Below the pieces are notes generated by a model. It had not been told where the DNA came from and ran no database searches. It saw only the letters and a list, made by a program, of their open reading frames with translations. Made by a program: the position numbers and the translations under genes. From Komagataeibacter melomenusus (GTDB lineage: Bacteria; Pseudomonadota; Alphaproteobacteria; Acetobacterales; Acetobacteraceae), in the NCBI RefSeq assembly GCF_013155395.1, contig NZ_JABJWC010000019.1, positions 1 to 62,596 of the forward strand: a DNA stretch of 62,596 bases. The letters run 5' to 3'. Positions within the stretch are counted from its first letter, which is position 1. Each line of letters starts with the position of its first letter. Of the stretch, positions 8,274 to 16,958 are shown one piece after another.

Positions 8274-9506
8274 ATGAACCGCATGTCTTTACAGCACGGG
8301 ATTCTGGCCAAGCTGCGTCCCAATACCATGGACCGCTACCTGCTGCGGCAGGTCGTGCCGCCGTTTTCCATCGCACTGGGCGTAGTCATGTCCGCCCTGC
8401 TGCTGGAGCGGCTTCTGGTGCTGTTCAACATGCTGGCTGCCAATGGCAGTTCCATGAAGACGTTCTTCGGTCTGCTCAGCGACCTGATCCCCCATTACCT
8501 GGGGCTGGCGCTTCCGGCGGCCATGTGCGTCAGCGTGTTCTCCATCATCCGGCGCATGAGCGCCAACCATGAAATCGATGCCCTGACGGCCAGCGGGGTC
8601 TCGATCTTCCGCATCTGCCAGCCTTTCGTGCTGACGGGGGCGGTGTTTGGCGTGCTGGCCTTCTCGCTTTATGGCTTCATCCAGCCTTACGCGCGCTATG
8701 ACTACCGCTCGGCCTTCTATTTCGCCAGCCACGCAGGCTGGACGCCGCACCTGCAATCCAAGATGTTCGCCATCTCCGATGACATCATGCTCACGGCCGA
8801 GAGCGTCGACCATGCGGGCTCGCGGCTGTTCCATGTCTTCATCCGTGACAATTCGGACAAGACGCGCGTGCGCTACATCACCGCGCAGAAGGGCTATCTG
8901 TACAACCCCGCCGATGGCTCGCGCATGCGCCTTGACCTCGTTAACGGCACCATCGTGACCGACACGCACGACAAGCCCCCCTCCATCACCGGCTTTACCC
9001 GCACCACCCGCCTCATTTCCGGCGAGGCCAAGCTTGATGATGAAGCCTATCGCAAACGCGGCGAGACGGAACGCGAACTGACCGTACCCGAGCTGTATTA
9101 CGGCATCCGCCACGGCTATCCCGGCATCAGCCCGTCCTACATGCTGGCCGAACTGCACTTCCGCCTGGCGCGCACGGCGGCCATTCCGTTCATTCCCATC
9201 CTGGCCTGCGCGCTGGCGGGCGTGCGCAAGCGCCAGAAGGGCAATCCCGGCCTGGCCATTGCCGCCATCACGCTGGTCAGCTTTGATCATACGCTGCAGA
9301 TGGGCATGAGCTTCGTCGCCAATATGCACATGTCCCCGCTGCTGGTCATCTGGCTGCCCACGGTCATCTTTGCCGTGGTGTGCGTGGGCATGCTGATCCG
9401 CCAGGCGGGGGGCCTGCGCATCCTGCTCTCGCCGGGGCCAAGCCTGCCGCCCCGCCAGCTCTCGGCAGATGGCCTGCCGCGGCGCATGATGGAAAAAGAA
9501 GCATGA
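8274..9506 (+). CDS. lptF: LptF-like permease (YjgP/YjgQ family)
   Basis: A 410-residue membrane protein with the YjgP/YjgQ architecture: two N-terminal helices, a helix pair around residues 70-150, a large periplasmic domain at about 155-285, and three C-terminal helices. The family forms the membrane part of the LptB2FG extractor, which moves lipopolysaccharide out of the inner membrane. Canonical lptFG are usually near lptD or pepA; here the pair sits between a metallophosphoesterase and a fatty-acid hydroxylase in a sphingolipid locus. It may therefore be a paralogue devoted to sphingolipid export, or the only LptF of the cell. It overlaps the next gene by ATGA. Confidence 0.75.
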   Translation: MNRMSLQHGILAKLRPNTMDRYLLRQVVPPFSIALGVVMSALLLERLLVLFNMLAANGSSMKTFFGLLSDLIPHYLGLALPAAMCVSVFSIIRRMSANHEIDALTASGVSIFRICQPFVLTGAVFGVLAFSLYGFIQPYARYDYRSAFYFASHAGWTPHLQSKMFAISDDIMLTAESVDHAGSRLFHVFIRDNSDKTRVRYITAQKGYLYNPADGSRMRLDLVNGTIVTDTHDKPPSITGFTRTTRLISGEAKLDDEAYRKRGETERELTVPELYYGIRHGYPGISPSYMLAELHFRLARTAAIPFIPILACALAGVRKRQKGNPGLAIAAITLVSFDHTLQMGMSFVANMHMSPLLVIWLPTVIFAVVCVGMLIRQAGGLRILLSPGPSLPPRQLSADGLPRRMMEKEA

Positions 9507-10609
9507 AGCTTCGCCTGCGCCTGGCCAGCGGCACGGTTCTGCTCGGATATCTCTCGCGCGAGCTGCTGGCCAAGGTGTTCACCACGGTCATCATCGTCGT
9601 CGCCCTGATGGAAATCCTGGCCCTGCTGGAACAGGTGACCGAAATCATGCACCGCCACCTTGGCCTGTCCGGGGTGTTGTACTACGCGGTCATGCACCTG
9701 CCGCTCCTGTTCGGCAATGCCATGCCCATCGCCGTGCTGATCGGCGCGCTGCTGACCCTGCTGCAACTGACCACATCGAACGAAATCTCGATCATGCGGG
9801 CGGCGGGCCTGTCCACGCCGGGGCTGATCAAGCTGTTCCTGCCCACCATCATCGGCCTTGGCGTGCTGTGCGGGGTGGTCAATGACCAGATCACACCGCG
9901 CTCGGAACAGCACCTTGCCCAGTGGTGGAACGCCACGACGCCCGATGCCGCGACGACATGGCACAACTACTGGTTGCGCGCGCGCGATGACCTGATCAAC
10001 ATCAACTACCTTTCCCGTGGGGGGCAGGCGCTTGACGGGGTCACGATATACCACCGCGACCACCAGAGCCTGCTGGAAAAGGTCACGACCCTGCGCGACG
10101 TGCATTACATGCATGGCCACTGGTACGGCACGCCCACGCGGGTGCTGAGCGTGATCAGCCCGACCCGCATCGACCTGCTTGACACGCCGGAGCAGTCCGT
10201 GCGCCTTGACTGGCCCGATACGCTCACGCCGGGCTACCTGATGCAGATTACCGTCAGTTTCACCCAGTCCATCGGCACCATGCTGGCCGAGCAGAACGAC
10301 ACCCTGCCCTCCAGCCAGTCGCCCTCGTTTTTCATAACCGAAATACTGGGACGCATCATGTTACCGGTCACGTTCGCGGTAATGCTGTTACTCGCCGTGC
10401 CGGTGGTCTATATCCCCCCCCGGGCTGGCACGCGCAGCTGGTTGCCCATATGGTGCCTCGGCGCTGGCCTGCTGTTTGTCGTGTTCCAGGGGCTGCTCCG
10501 CGCGCTTGGCAATGCGGGAACGTTGCCCTCGCTTATGGCGATATTCGTCGGGATCCTGATTTTCATCCTTGGCGTCATCACCGTGCTACTGAGGATCGAA
10601 GAGCGATGA
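9503..10609 (+). CDS. lptG: LptG-like permease (YjgP/YjgQ family)
   Basis: The second YjgP/YjgQ protein, 368 residues, with the same plan: N-terminal helix pair, MRAAGLSTPGL coupling segment near residue 97, periplasmic beta-jellyroll region and C-terminal helices. The ATG overlaps the upstream stop (ATGA), so it is translated together with its partner, consistent with an FG heterodimer. The ATPase (LptB) and the bridge protein (LptC) are not in this window and would have to be shared or encoded elsewhere. The gene in turn overlaps the fatty-acid hydroxylase by ATGA, tying the exporter to lipid modification. Confidence 0.75.
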   Translation: MKLRLRLASGTVLLGYLSRELLAKVFTTVIIVVALMEILALLEQVTEIMHRHLGLSGVLYYAVMHLPLLFGNAMPIAVLIGALLTLLQLTTSNEISIMRAAGLSTPGLIKLFLPTIIGLGVLCGVVNDQITPRSEQHLAQWWNATTPDAATTWHNYWLRARDDLININYLSRGGQALDGVTIYHRDHQSLLEKVTTLRDVHYMHGHWYGTPTRVLSVISPTRIDLLDTPEQSVRLDWPDTLTPGYLMQITVSFTQSIGTMLAEQNDTLPSSQSPSFFITEILGRIMLPVTFAVMLLLAVPVVYIPPRAGTRSWLPIWCLGAGLLFVVFQGLLRALGNAGTLPSLMAIFVGILIFILGVITVLLRIEER

Positions 10610-11388
10610 TTACAAATACCCTGAAGAACAGTTCCATCCGCACAGGCCGCAGCTTCGACCTGGGCAAGATGAACCTGTCACAGCTCTGGATTGCCTACCT
10701 CACCTACCCCACCATCCTCCTGTATTTCGTGCTGGCCATCGCCAGCTACGCGGTCATGGTGTACGCCTACACGTCGTTCGTGCCGGTTGCCATCAGCATC
10801 GCGGCGGTGGTGCTGGTCTATCCGCTGGTATGGTATGGCATCCATCGCTTCATCCTCCATGGCCGGTTCCTCTACCGCATGAAATGGAGCGCCACCCTGT
10901 GGAAGCGCATCCACTTCGATCACCACCAGGACCCCCACCTGCTTGACGTGCTGTTCGGCTCGCCGCTCAACACCATTCCCACCATTGCCATCGTCACCAT
11001 TCCCATCGGCTACGCCATTGGCGGGCTGGCGGGTTCGGGTGCTGCCTTCGGCGCGGGGCTGACCATTACGTGCATCTATGAGTTCTTCCACTGCATCCAG
11101 CACCTGAACTACAAGCCGCGCATGCGCTGGATCCAGTTGATGAAGCAGCGCCACGTGCTGCATCACTTCCATAACGAGAACGGCAATTACGGCATCACCA
11201 GCTTCGTGGCCGACCGCATCTTCCACAGCTACTACCCCGATGCCCGTGGCTGCCCGCGCAGCGCCACCGTGTTCAACCTTGGCTATGACCTGGAGGAAGC
11301 CCGTCGCTACCCCTGGGTGATGGAAGAGACCGGCTCCCCCCCGCGCGACCGCCCCGATGGCGCCAACACCACCCGGAATGCGGCGTGA
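10606..11388 (+). CDS. Fatty acid hydroxylase (sterol desaturase superfamily)
   Basis: A 260-residue integral membrane di-iron enzyme. The histidine clusters are H80-x4-H85 (HRFILH), H103 with H106/H107 (HFDHH), FFHCIQH, and RHVLHHFHNE, which together bind the two irons. Hydrophobic helices flank the clusters. The family includes sphingolipid fatty-acid 2-hydroxylases and C4-hydroxylases. Acetic acid bacteria are known to make sphingolipids with 2-hydroxy fatty acids, so a 2-hydroxylase role is likely but the position of hydroxylation cannot be read from sequence. Coupled by ATGA to the LptG-like gene and by GTGA to the NTP transferase. Confidence 0.82.
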   Translation: MITNTLKNSSIRTGRSFDLGKMNLSQLWIAYLTYPTILLYFVLAIASYAVMVYAYTSFVPVAISIAAVVLVYPLVWYGIHRFILHGRFLYRMKWSATLWKRIHFDHHQDPHLLDVLFGSPLNTIPTIAIVTIPIGYAIGGLAGSGAAFGAGLTITCIYEFFHCIQHLNYKPRMRWIQLMKQRHVLHHFHNENGNYGITSFVADRIFHSYYPDARGCPRSATVFNLGYDLEEARRYPWVMEETGSPPRDRPDGANTTRNAA

Positions 11389-12170
11389 GCGCGGGCATGG
11401 CGCTGAATGTTCTCATCCTGGCGGGCAGCCGGCCGGGACGGCCCGACCCCATGGCGCAGGCGGCGGGCATTTCGCACAAGGCCCTGCTGCCGGTTGGCGG
11501 CAGCCCCATGATCAGCCGGGTCATCTCGGCCCTCCAGTCGGTCGAGGCTATTGGCAAAATTGCCATCTGCATCGAGCGCCCCGAGGTGCTGGCCGGCATC
11601 GTGCCTGACAACGTGACCTTCATTGCCCCCGCTTCCGGGCCGAGCGCCAGCGTGATGAAGGCGCTCGACACGCTGGGCACGCCGCTGCTGGTCACCACGG
11701 CCGACCACGCCCTGCTCGAGCCCGCCTGGGTGCGCAGTTTCGTGCAGCAGGCACAGGAGAGCGGGGCCGACGTGGCCGCAGGCATCGCGATGGAACGCGA
11801 CATCCTGCGCGATGTGCCGGGCACCCGGCGCACCATGATCCGGCTGGCTGATGGCGCTTTCTCGGGGTGCAACATGTTCCTGTTCCGCACACCTGCGGCA
11901 GCAGGCGTGATCCGGCTGTGGCAGAAGCTCGAGGCCGACCGCAAGAACCCGCTCAGGATGGCGCGTACGCTTGGCCTGGGCATCCTGCTGCGCTTTGTGC
12001 TGCGCCGCCTGACCCGTGCTGATGTCTGCCGCCGTATCGGCCAGCTTTCACACGCGCGGGTGGCCATGATCGAACTGCCCAACGGGCGCGCCGCCGTGGA
12101 TGTGGACAAGCCCGCCGACCTCGAGCTTGTCACGCACCTGCTCGCATCACATCCCCTGCCCGCGACCTGA
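11385..12170 (+). CDS. MobA-like NTP transferase domain protein
   Basis: A 261-residue nucleotidyltransferase of the GT-A/MobA-like fold. The N-terminal strand VLILAGSRPG followed by HKALLPVGGSPM gives the nucleotide-binding loop and the conserved Lys; TTADHALL near residue 105 supplies the metal-binding Asp. Such enzymes activate small phosphorylated compounds as CDP-, UDP- or GDP-derivatives. The GTG start overlaps the hydroxylase stop; an ATG four codons downstream is the alternative. As the last gene of the coupled lptF-lptG-hydroxylase chain it may produce the activated head group for the sphingolipid. No substrate motif is evident. Confidence 0.65.
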   Translation: MSAGMALNVLILAGSRPGRPDPMAQAAGISHKALLPVGGSPMISRVISALQSVEAIGKIAICIERPEVLAGIVPDNVTFIAPASGPSASVMKALDTLGTPLLVTTADHALLEPAWVRSFVQQAQESGADVAAGIAMERDILRDVPGTRRTMIRLADGAFSGCNMFLFRTPAAAGVIRLWQKLEADRKNPLRMARTLGLGILLRFVLRRLTRADVCRRIGQLSHARVAMIELPNGRAAVDVDKPADLELVTHLLASHPLPAT

Positions 12171-12188
12171 GGCCCCTGCCCCTACACC

Positions 12189-12689
12189 ATGCACCGCCCA
12201 TCCGCGCCACAGGTCCAGTCCGCCATCCGCACGGGCGTCAGCCAGATGTGCCGGATGCATGGGTGGGCGGTCCTGCATGAATTCGTACTGCCCGACCGCA
12301 GGCGGGCCGATATCATGGCGCTTACGCCACAGGGCGACCTGCTGTGCATCGAGATCAAGTCCGGACTGCCGGATTTTCGCGCCGACCATAAATGGCCCGA
12401 TTACCTGCAATGGTGCGACCAGCTCTATTTCGCGGTCAACCAGGACTTTCCCCGCCATGTCCTGCCACAAGCAGCCGGGCTGGTCATCGCCGCCACCCGG
12501 CCTGCGGCCATGCAGGCGGCTAGCTGCATGGACTGCGCCATCATCCGCCACCCGCAGCCCACCCCGCTTGCCGCCGCGCGCAGGCGCAAGCTCACCCTGC
12601 AGTTTGCCATGCAGGCCGCCGAACGGCTGGGCCGGGTAGACATGCCGCAGGTGGAACATGCGGTGAAAACGGCGTTACGTGTAGAATAG
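12189..12689 (+). CDS. mmcB: MmcB family DNA repair protein
   Basis: A 166-residue protein with a PD-(D/E)XK-type nuclease core: RRADIMALTPQG followed by LLCIEIKSGLPDFRADHKW, where Asp and the E-x-K pair form the expected metal site. This matches MmcB, a mitomycin-C-inducible repair factor described in Caulobacter. It starts 18 bases after the NTP transferase and precedes the phosphatase gene, so it may share their transcript. No LexA box could be confirmed by eye. Confidence 0.8.
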   Translation: MHRPSAPQVQSAIRTGVSQMCRMHGWAVLHEFVLPDRRRADIMALTPQGDLLCIEIKSGLPDFRADHKWPDYLQWCDQLYFAVNQDFPRHVLPQAAGLVIAATRPAAMQAASCMDCAIIRHPQPTPLAAARRRKLTLQFAMQAAERLGRVDMPQVEHAVKTALRVE

Positions 12690-12713
12690 AGTGTTCCACA
12701 AGAAAGGTTACCC

Positions 12714-13502
12714 ATGTCACAGGCCATCCTGACCCGTTTTGAAGCCGCCCGCTCCGTCGTGCGCGATGCCGCAGCCCTTGCCATGAAGATGCGCCCCGCC
12801 CCCGGCGGCCCCAAGGGCACCCAGAAAAGCGCGCAGGACTGGCTGACCGAGACCGATGGCGCGGTTGAAGCCTTCATTTCAGAGCGAATCGGCACGCTGT
12901 TCCCCGAGGATGGCTTTCAGGGCGAGGAAGAAGGCCGCACCCGCACCGGCAGCCTGCGCTGGGTGGTGGACCCGATCGATGGCACCTCCAACTACGCGCG
13001 CGGGCGCAATCGCTGGTGCATCTCGCTCGGCCTGATGGATGGCGACACGCCCGTCGCGGGTATCATCGAGGCCCCGATGCTGGGCGAGACCTATACGGCG
13101 GTAAAGGGGCATGGCGCGTTCCTTAACGGGGAGCGCATCCATGCCTCCCCCGTGACCGACCCCGCCTCATCCCTGATCGAGATGGGATGGAGCAACCGCG
13201 TGCCGCCGGGCGTGTTCCAGGCAAAGATCGATGCCATCCTGGGACTGGGCGCCATGCCACGCTCGGGCGGCTCAGGCGCCATCGCCCTGGCCGAGGTCGC
13301 CTGCGGGCGGCAGGACGGCTACCTTGAAATCCGCATCAACCTGTGGGACGTGGCCGCCGCCCTCGTGCTGCTGGAGGAAGCGGGCGCGAAGGTTTCCCCC
13401 TTCCTGCGCGATGGCGGGCTTGAGGATGGCATCCATATCCTTGCCGCTGCCCCCGGCATTGCCGATGCCCTGTCGCAGGCGGTGGGCGTCTCCCTTAAAT
13501 AA
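12714..13502 (+). CDS. Inositol monophosphatase family protein
   Basis: A 262-residue Mg-dependent phosphatase. The signature E-E-E-G (FQGEEEG), WVVDPIDGTSNYARG and, near the C-terminus, INLWDVAAALVLLEEAGA supply the metal ligands, so the enzyme should be active. Possible substrates are inositol 1-phosphate, histidinol phosphate (HisN type) or 3'(2'),5'-bisphosphonucleotides; the sequence does not decide among them. It follows mmcB by 24 bases on the same strand. Confidence 0.8.
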   Translation: MSQAILTRFEAARSVVRDAAALAMKMRPAPGGPKGTQKSAQDWLTETDGAVEAFISERIGTLFPEDGFQGEEEGRTRTGSLRWVVDPIDGTSNYARGRNRWCISLGLMDGDTPVAGIIEAPMLGETYTAVKGHGAFLNGERIHASPVTDPASSLIEMGWSNRVPPGVFQAKIDAILGLGAMPRSGGSGAIALAEVACGRQDGYLEIRINLWDVAAALVLLEEAGAKVSPFLRDGGLEDGIHILAAAPGIADALSQAVGVSLK

Positions 13503-13628
13503 CGGCAATATGGGGCTGGATCATGCCACGCAGGCTTGCCTTGGGAGCCATGATTCAGCCATGAACACAGACCACTCCAGTGCACGGACCGTTTTGGTGG
13601 ATCTGCCGTGACGAATCGGAAAGGGAGC

Positions 13629-14444
13629 ATGGGTTTGCACAAGTTTCATCTCATCAGGACGTCACTCGCCACGCTGGCCCTGATGATGCCGCTGCACGCC
13701 GCGATGGCCGCCAGCATGGAAGAAGAACAGAGCCTGGTGGACCGTGCCACGCTGACCGTGCGCGACATGTTCTCAGGCGCCACGGCCGGCAGCAAGGTGA
13801 CCCGTTACCTGGCCGAATCGCGTGGCGTGATTGTCTGCCCCTCGGTCTTCCGCATGTCGATCGCCTTTGGTGGCGGCGGTGGCGGCTGCGTGTTCCTGAC
13901 GCGTGATGCCCATGGCTCATGGTCCGACCCGGCCTTCTACCGCATGTCATCGGCCAATTTTGGCCTGCAACTGGGCATGCAGGATGTGGAGGTCATGCTG
14001 TTCGTCATGACGGATCAGGGCGTGCAGTCGCTGCTCGACAGCCAGATGAAACTCAGCGCCGATGTCGGCACTTCTTTCGCCTCATCGGGTTCCGGGCTGG
14101 AAGCGGGCACGGCGGGCGAGCACAACACCTCCATCAAGGGCGTGCAGAAATCCAAGGGCCTGTTTGCCGGTGCGGCCCTTGGTGGCTCCAAGATGCGCGT
14201 CAACAGCGCCGCCAACCGCGCCTATTACAACCAGATCGTCGGACCTGAGGATATCGTGGTGTCCATGCGGGTGAACAACTCGGGTGCCGACCCGCTGCGC
14301 TCCGCCCTGACCGAAGTGCTGGCCACCGCCCAGAGCCGTCCGGACAAGAACGGCCAGACCAGCACCCCCGCCACGCAGACCCAGCAGCCGATGGAAACCG
14401 CACCTTCTGGCTCGGTCAGCAGCCAGAGCCTGCCTGCCCAGTAA
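13629..14444 (+). CDS. SYLF-domain lipid-binding protein, exported
   Basis: A 271-residue protein with an N-terminal signal peptide (hydrophobic SLATLALMMPLHAAMAAS, cleavage probably after MAA). The following domain is SYLF/Ysc84-like, with the glycine-rich IAFGGGGGGCVFL strand and the GLEAGTAGEHNTSIKG segment typical of the family, which binds phosphoinositides or other lipids. The C-terminal 40 residues are rich in Thr, Gln, Ser and Pro and probably disordered. The ATG was chosen over an upstream GTG because AAAGGGAG lies just before it. A strong hairpin follows the stop. Confidence 0.8.
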   Translation: MGLHKFHLIRTSLATLALMMPLHAAMAASMEEEQSLVDRATLTVRDMFSGATAGSKVTRYLAESRGVIVCPSVFRMSIAFGGGGGGCVFLTRDAHGSWSDPAFYRMSSANFGLQLGMQDVEVMLFVMTDQGVQSLLDSQMKLSADVGTSFASSGSGLEAGTAGEHNTSIKGVQKSKGLFAGAALGGSKMRVNSAANRAYYNQIVGPEDIVVSMRVNNSGADPLRSALTEVLATAQSRPDKNGQTSTPATQTQQPMETAPSGSVSSQSLPAQ

Positions 14445-14454
14445 AGAAACACAT

Positions 14455-14540
14455 TAAAATTTCGGGTGCCGCCTTTTTTCGAAAAAGGCGGCATTTCTTT
14501 TTGAAGCGTTCTGACAAAAGCCTCACCAAACACTTTCAGT
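14455..14540. repeat. Intergenic hairpin repeat, copy 1
   Basis: A composite AT-rich element: a GCCGCC-T-run / A-run-GGCGGC hairpin at 14468-14492 followed by a tail with AAAAGCCTCACCAAA and ACTTTC. The same arrangement, same orientation, occurs at about 46.6 and 55.6 kb. Here it lies between convergent genes; the hairpin followed by ATTTCTTTTT can act as the intrinsic terminator of the SYLF gene. This copy is the most diverged in its tail, which reaches the mltG stop codon. Confidence 0.7.
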
Positions 14541-15543
14541 CATTGGCGCGCGGGGTGGCCTGCGCTGCGTGCCTGCTGGCCCGGAAGGCCGCCACATGGC
14601 GGTTATGGTCATCCAGCGTGCTGGTAAAGTCATGCCCGCCCAGACCATTGGCCACAAAATAAAGCTGGTCCCCCTGAGCCGGATGGGCGGCGGCATAAAG
14701 CGCCGCCATGCCGGGCGAGCAGATCGGCCCCGGCGGCAGGCCGACAATCACGTAGGTATTATACGCCGTAGGCTGCTGTAGATCGGCATGCGTAAGCGCA
14801 TGCCCCAGCGGCCCTGCCCCCTTGTTCAGCCCATAAACCACGGTCGGGTCGGACTGGAGCCGCATGCCCTGGTGCAGGCGGTTGAGGAACACACGCGCCA
14901 CCATGGGGCGCTCTGAGGCGATGGCCGTTTCGCGCTCGATCATGGAGGCCAGCACCAGCAGGTCATGGCGGTTGACGATGGCCGGGTCCACCACGCGGCT
15001 TTCCCATGCCTGATCGATGGCGCGGTCCATGGCATGCTGCATGCGCGCCAGCATCTGCGCGCGCGGCATGCCCCATTCGTAATCATAGGTCAGCGGCATG
15101 ACCGACCCCTCATCGGGGAAGGGAAAGCCGCCCTCCATGTAGGGGGCATGTTCCAGCAGGTTGGCGATCTGGATGGCGGAAAGCCCCTCCGGCACGGTCA
15201 GCCTGTGCACGACCGGCCTGCCATGTCGCAACACCAGCAGCACCTGATGGATGGAGGCATGGGCGGGAAACACCAGTTCCGCCGCGTGGAACGCGCCATC
15301 CACCCGTGTCAGCACGGTCGCGGCCTCGAACACCTTTTGCGCAACCCAGCCCTGATCGACAATGCCCGCAGCCTGCAGGCTGCTCAGGACCTGCGCGGTG
15401 CCGCCATGCGGTATGACCAGCGTGCGCTGTTCGGCCAGCGGACCAGGGGCGTCGTACTGCCGCACCCCCATGAACAGGATGCCAAGACCTGACAGCACCA
15501 GCACGAGAAATGCCAGCCCGCATACCGCCAGAACCCTGCGCAC
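14536..15543 (-). CDS. mltG: Endolytic transglycosylase MltG
   Basis: A YceG-like membrane-anchored lytic transglycosylase that cuts nascent peptidoglycan glycan strands. A single N-terminal helix (LAVCGLAFLVLVLSGLGILF) anchors it. The catalytic Glu is in LVLASMIERETAI, followed by FLNRLHQGMRLQSDPTVVYGL and the NTY...GLPPGPICSPG segment typical of the family. The longest frame starts at a TTG at 15573, but a GAAGGAG box lies 5 bases before the GTG at 15543, giving 335 residues starting right before the anchor helix, so I prefer that. The fabF-mltG order is common in bacteria. Confidence 0.9.
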   Translation of the reverse strand: MRRVLAVCGLAFLVLVLSGLGILFMGVRQYDAPGPLAEQRTLVIPHGGTAQVLSSLQAAGIVDQGWVAQKVFEAATVLTRVDGAFHAAELVFPAHASIHQVLLVLRHGRPVVHRLTVPEGLSAIQIANLLEHAPYMEGGFPFPDEGSVMPLTYDYEWGMPRAQMLARMQHAMDRAIDQAWESRVVDPAIVNRHDLLVLASMIERETAIASERPMVARVFLNRLHQGMRLQSDPTVVYGLNKGAGPLGHALTHADLQQPTAYNTYVIVGLPPGPICSPGMAALYAAAHPAQGDQLYFVANGLGGHDFTSTLDDHNRHVAAFRASRHAAQATPRAND

Positions 15544-15570
15544 ACCCGCTCCTTCGCCCGATGCCAGAAA

Positions 15571-15596
15571 CAAAAAGGGGCGCCCTTGGGCGCCCC
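15571..15596 (-). terminator. Intrinsic terminator after fabF
   Basis: On the minus strand, five bases after the fabF stop, GGGGCGCC pairs perfectly with GGCGCCCC around a four-base loop and is followed by five T. This is a textbook intrinsic terminator. It lies inside the longest possible mltG frame, which supports the downstream GTG start for mltG and suggests mltG expression depends on read-through or its own promoter. Confidence 0.8.
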
Positions 15597-15600
15597 GGTC

Positions 15601-16884
15601 TTATACGCCGCGCAGGATGATGCTGGCGTTGGTGCCGCCAAAGCCGAAGCTGTTGGACAGGATGGTGTCGATCTTGCGCTCCTGCGCCGTATGCGCCACC
15701 CGGTCGATCACGCTCTCGCGTGAGGGATTGTCGAGGTTGAGCGTGGGCGGCGCGACATTGTCGCGAATGGCGAGGATGGAATAGATCGCCTCGACCGCGC
15801 CCGCGGCACCAAGCAGGTGGCCCGTGGCCGACTTGGTGGACGACATGGCCAGCTTGCGCGCATCATCGCCAAACAGGCGCTCGACGGCATCAAGCTCAAG
15901 GTCATCGGCCATGGTGGAGGTACCATGGGCGTTGACGTACTGAATGTCAGCCGTGGTCAGGCCCGCGCTGCGCACGGCGTTCTGCATGGCGCGGAATGCG
16001 CCCTCATGCCCTGCGGCAGGCGCCGTGATGTGGTGCGCGTCACCCGACATGCCGTAGCCGATCACCTCGGCATAGATCTTCGCGCCACGTGCCTTGGCGT
16101 GCTCGTATTCTTCCAGCACCACGATACCCGCACCCTCACCCATCACGAAACCATCGCGGTCACGGTCCCACGGGCGGGAGGCCTTCTCGGGGGTATCATT
16201 GAAGTGGGTGGACAGCGCCTTGGCGGAGCAGAACCCCGCAATGCCCAGCGGGCACACGGCGGCCTCGGCCCCACCGGCCACCATCACGTCGGCATCGCCG
16301 AGCATGATCATGCGCGCGGCATCGCCAATGGCATGCACGCCGGTGGCGCAGGCGGTCACGACCGAATGGTTCGGCCCCTTGAATCCGTATTTGATCGAGA
16401 CATGCCCCGAGACCAGATTGATCAGGGCGGACGGAATAAAGAACGGCGAGAGCCTGCGGGCCCGGCCTTCCTTTACCGTCACGGATGCCTCGTAGATAGT
16501 CTGGAGACCGCCGATGCCTGCGCCGATCATGACGCCGGTGCGGCAGCGATCCTCTTCCGATTCAGGCTTCCAGCCCGAATCCTCGACCGCCTCGGTGGCC
16601 GCGACAAGACCGAGATGGATGAAGCGGTCCATCTTTTTCTGGTCCTTGACGGGCACCCAGTCCGAAAGGGTCAGGCCGCCACTTTCCGTTGGGCCTGCGG
16701 GCACTTCGCCCGCAACCTGCGCGGGCAGGTCAGAGGCATCGAACGATGAGATACGGCCAAAGCCGTTCTCCCCGGCCACGATCCGTGACCAGTTGCGCTC
16801 AACACCCAGTCCGAGTGGGCTGACCATGCCCATACCGGTTACGACAACGCGCCGCTGTCCAGACATTGATCCGGTAGACTGCAT
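15601..16884 (-). CDS. fabF: Beta-ketoacyl-ACP synthase II (FabF)
   Basis: The elongating condensing enzyme of type II fatty-acid synthesis, 427 residues from the ATG. The thiolase-fold active site is complete: Cys in VVTACATGVHAIG, His in NAHGTSTMADDLE and His in ATGHLLGAAGAVEAI. The N-terminal RRVVVTGMGMVSPLG is standard. A second in-frame ATG six codons in has a weaker site. It follows acpP by 74 bases on the same strand, in the fabD-fabG-acpP-fabF order seen in most bacteria. Confidence 0.95.
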   Translation of the reverse strand: MQSTGSMSGQRRVVVTGMGMVSPLGLGVERNWSRIVAGENGFGRISSFDASDLPAQVAGEVPAGPTESGGLTLSDWVPVKDQKKMDRFIHLGLVAATEAVEDSGWKPESEEDRCRTGVMIGAGIGGLQTIYEASVTVKEGRARRLSPFFIPSALINLVSGHVSIKYGFKGPNHSVVTACATGVHAIGDAARMIMLGDADVMVAGGAEAAVCPLGIAGFCSAKALSTHFNDTPEKASRPWDRDRDGFVMGEGAGIVVLEEYEHAKARGAKIYAEVIGYGMSGDAHHITAPAAGHEGAFRAMQNAVRSAGLTTADIQYVNAHGTSTMADDLELDAVERLFGDDARKLAMSSTKSATGHLLGAAGAVEAIYSILAIRDNVAPPTLNLDNPSRESVIDRVAHTAQERKIDTILSNSFGFGGTNASIILRGV

Positions 16885-16958
16885 CAACCCGCCCTGCTTC
16901 CTGAAAGTAACGATACCTGACTGAATTCGTAGTACATTATGATCGACAAACGGGTCGA

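Noticed and set aside
14455-14540. Hairpin elements as a CRISPR array or insertion-sequence ends
   Set aside because: The three copies are tens of kilobases apart, are not regularly spaced, and no transposase or cas gene is near.
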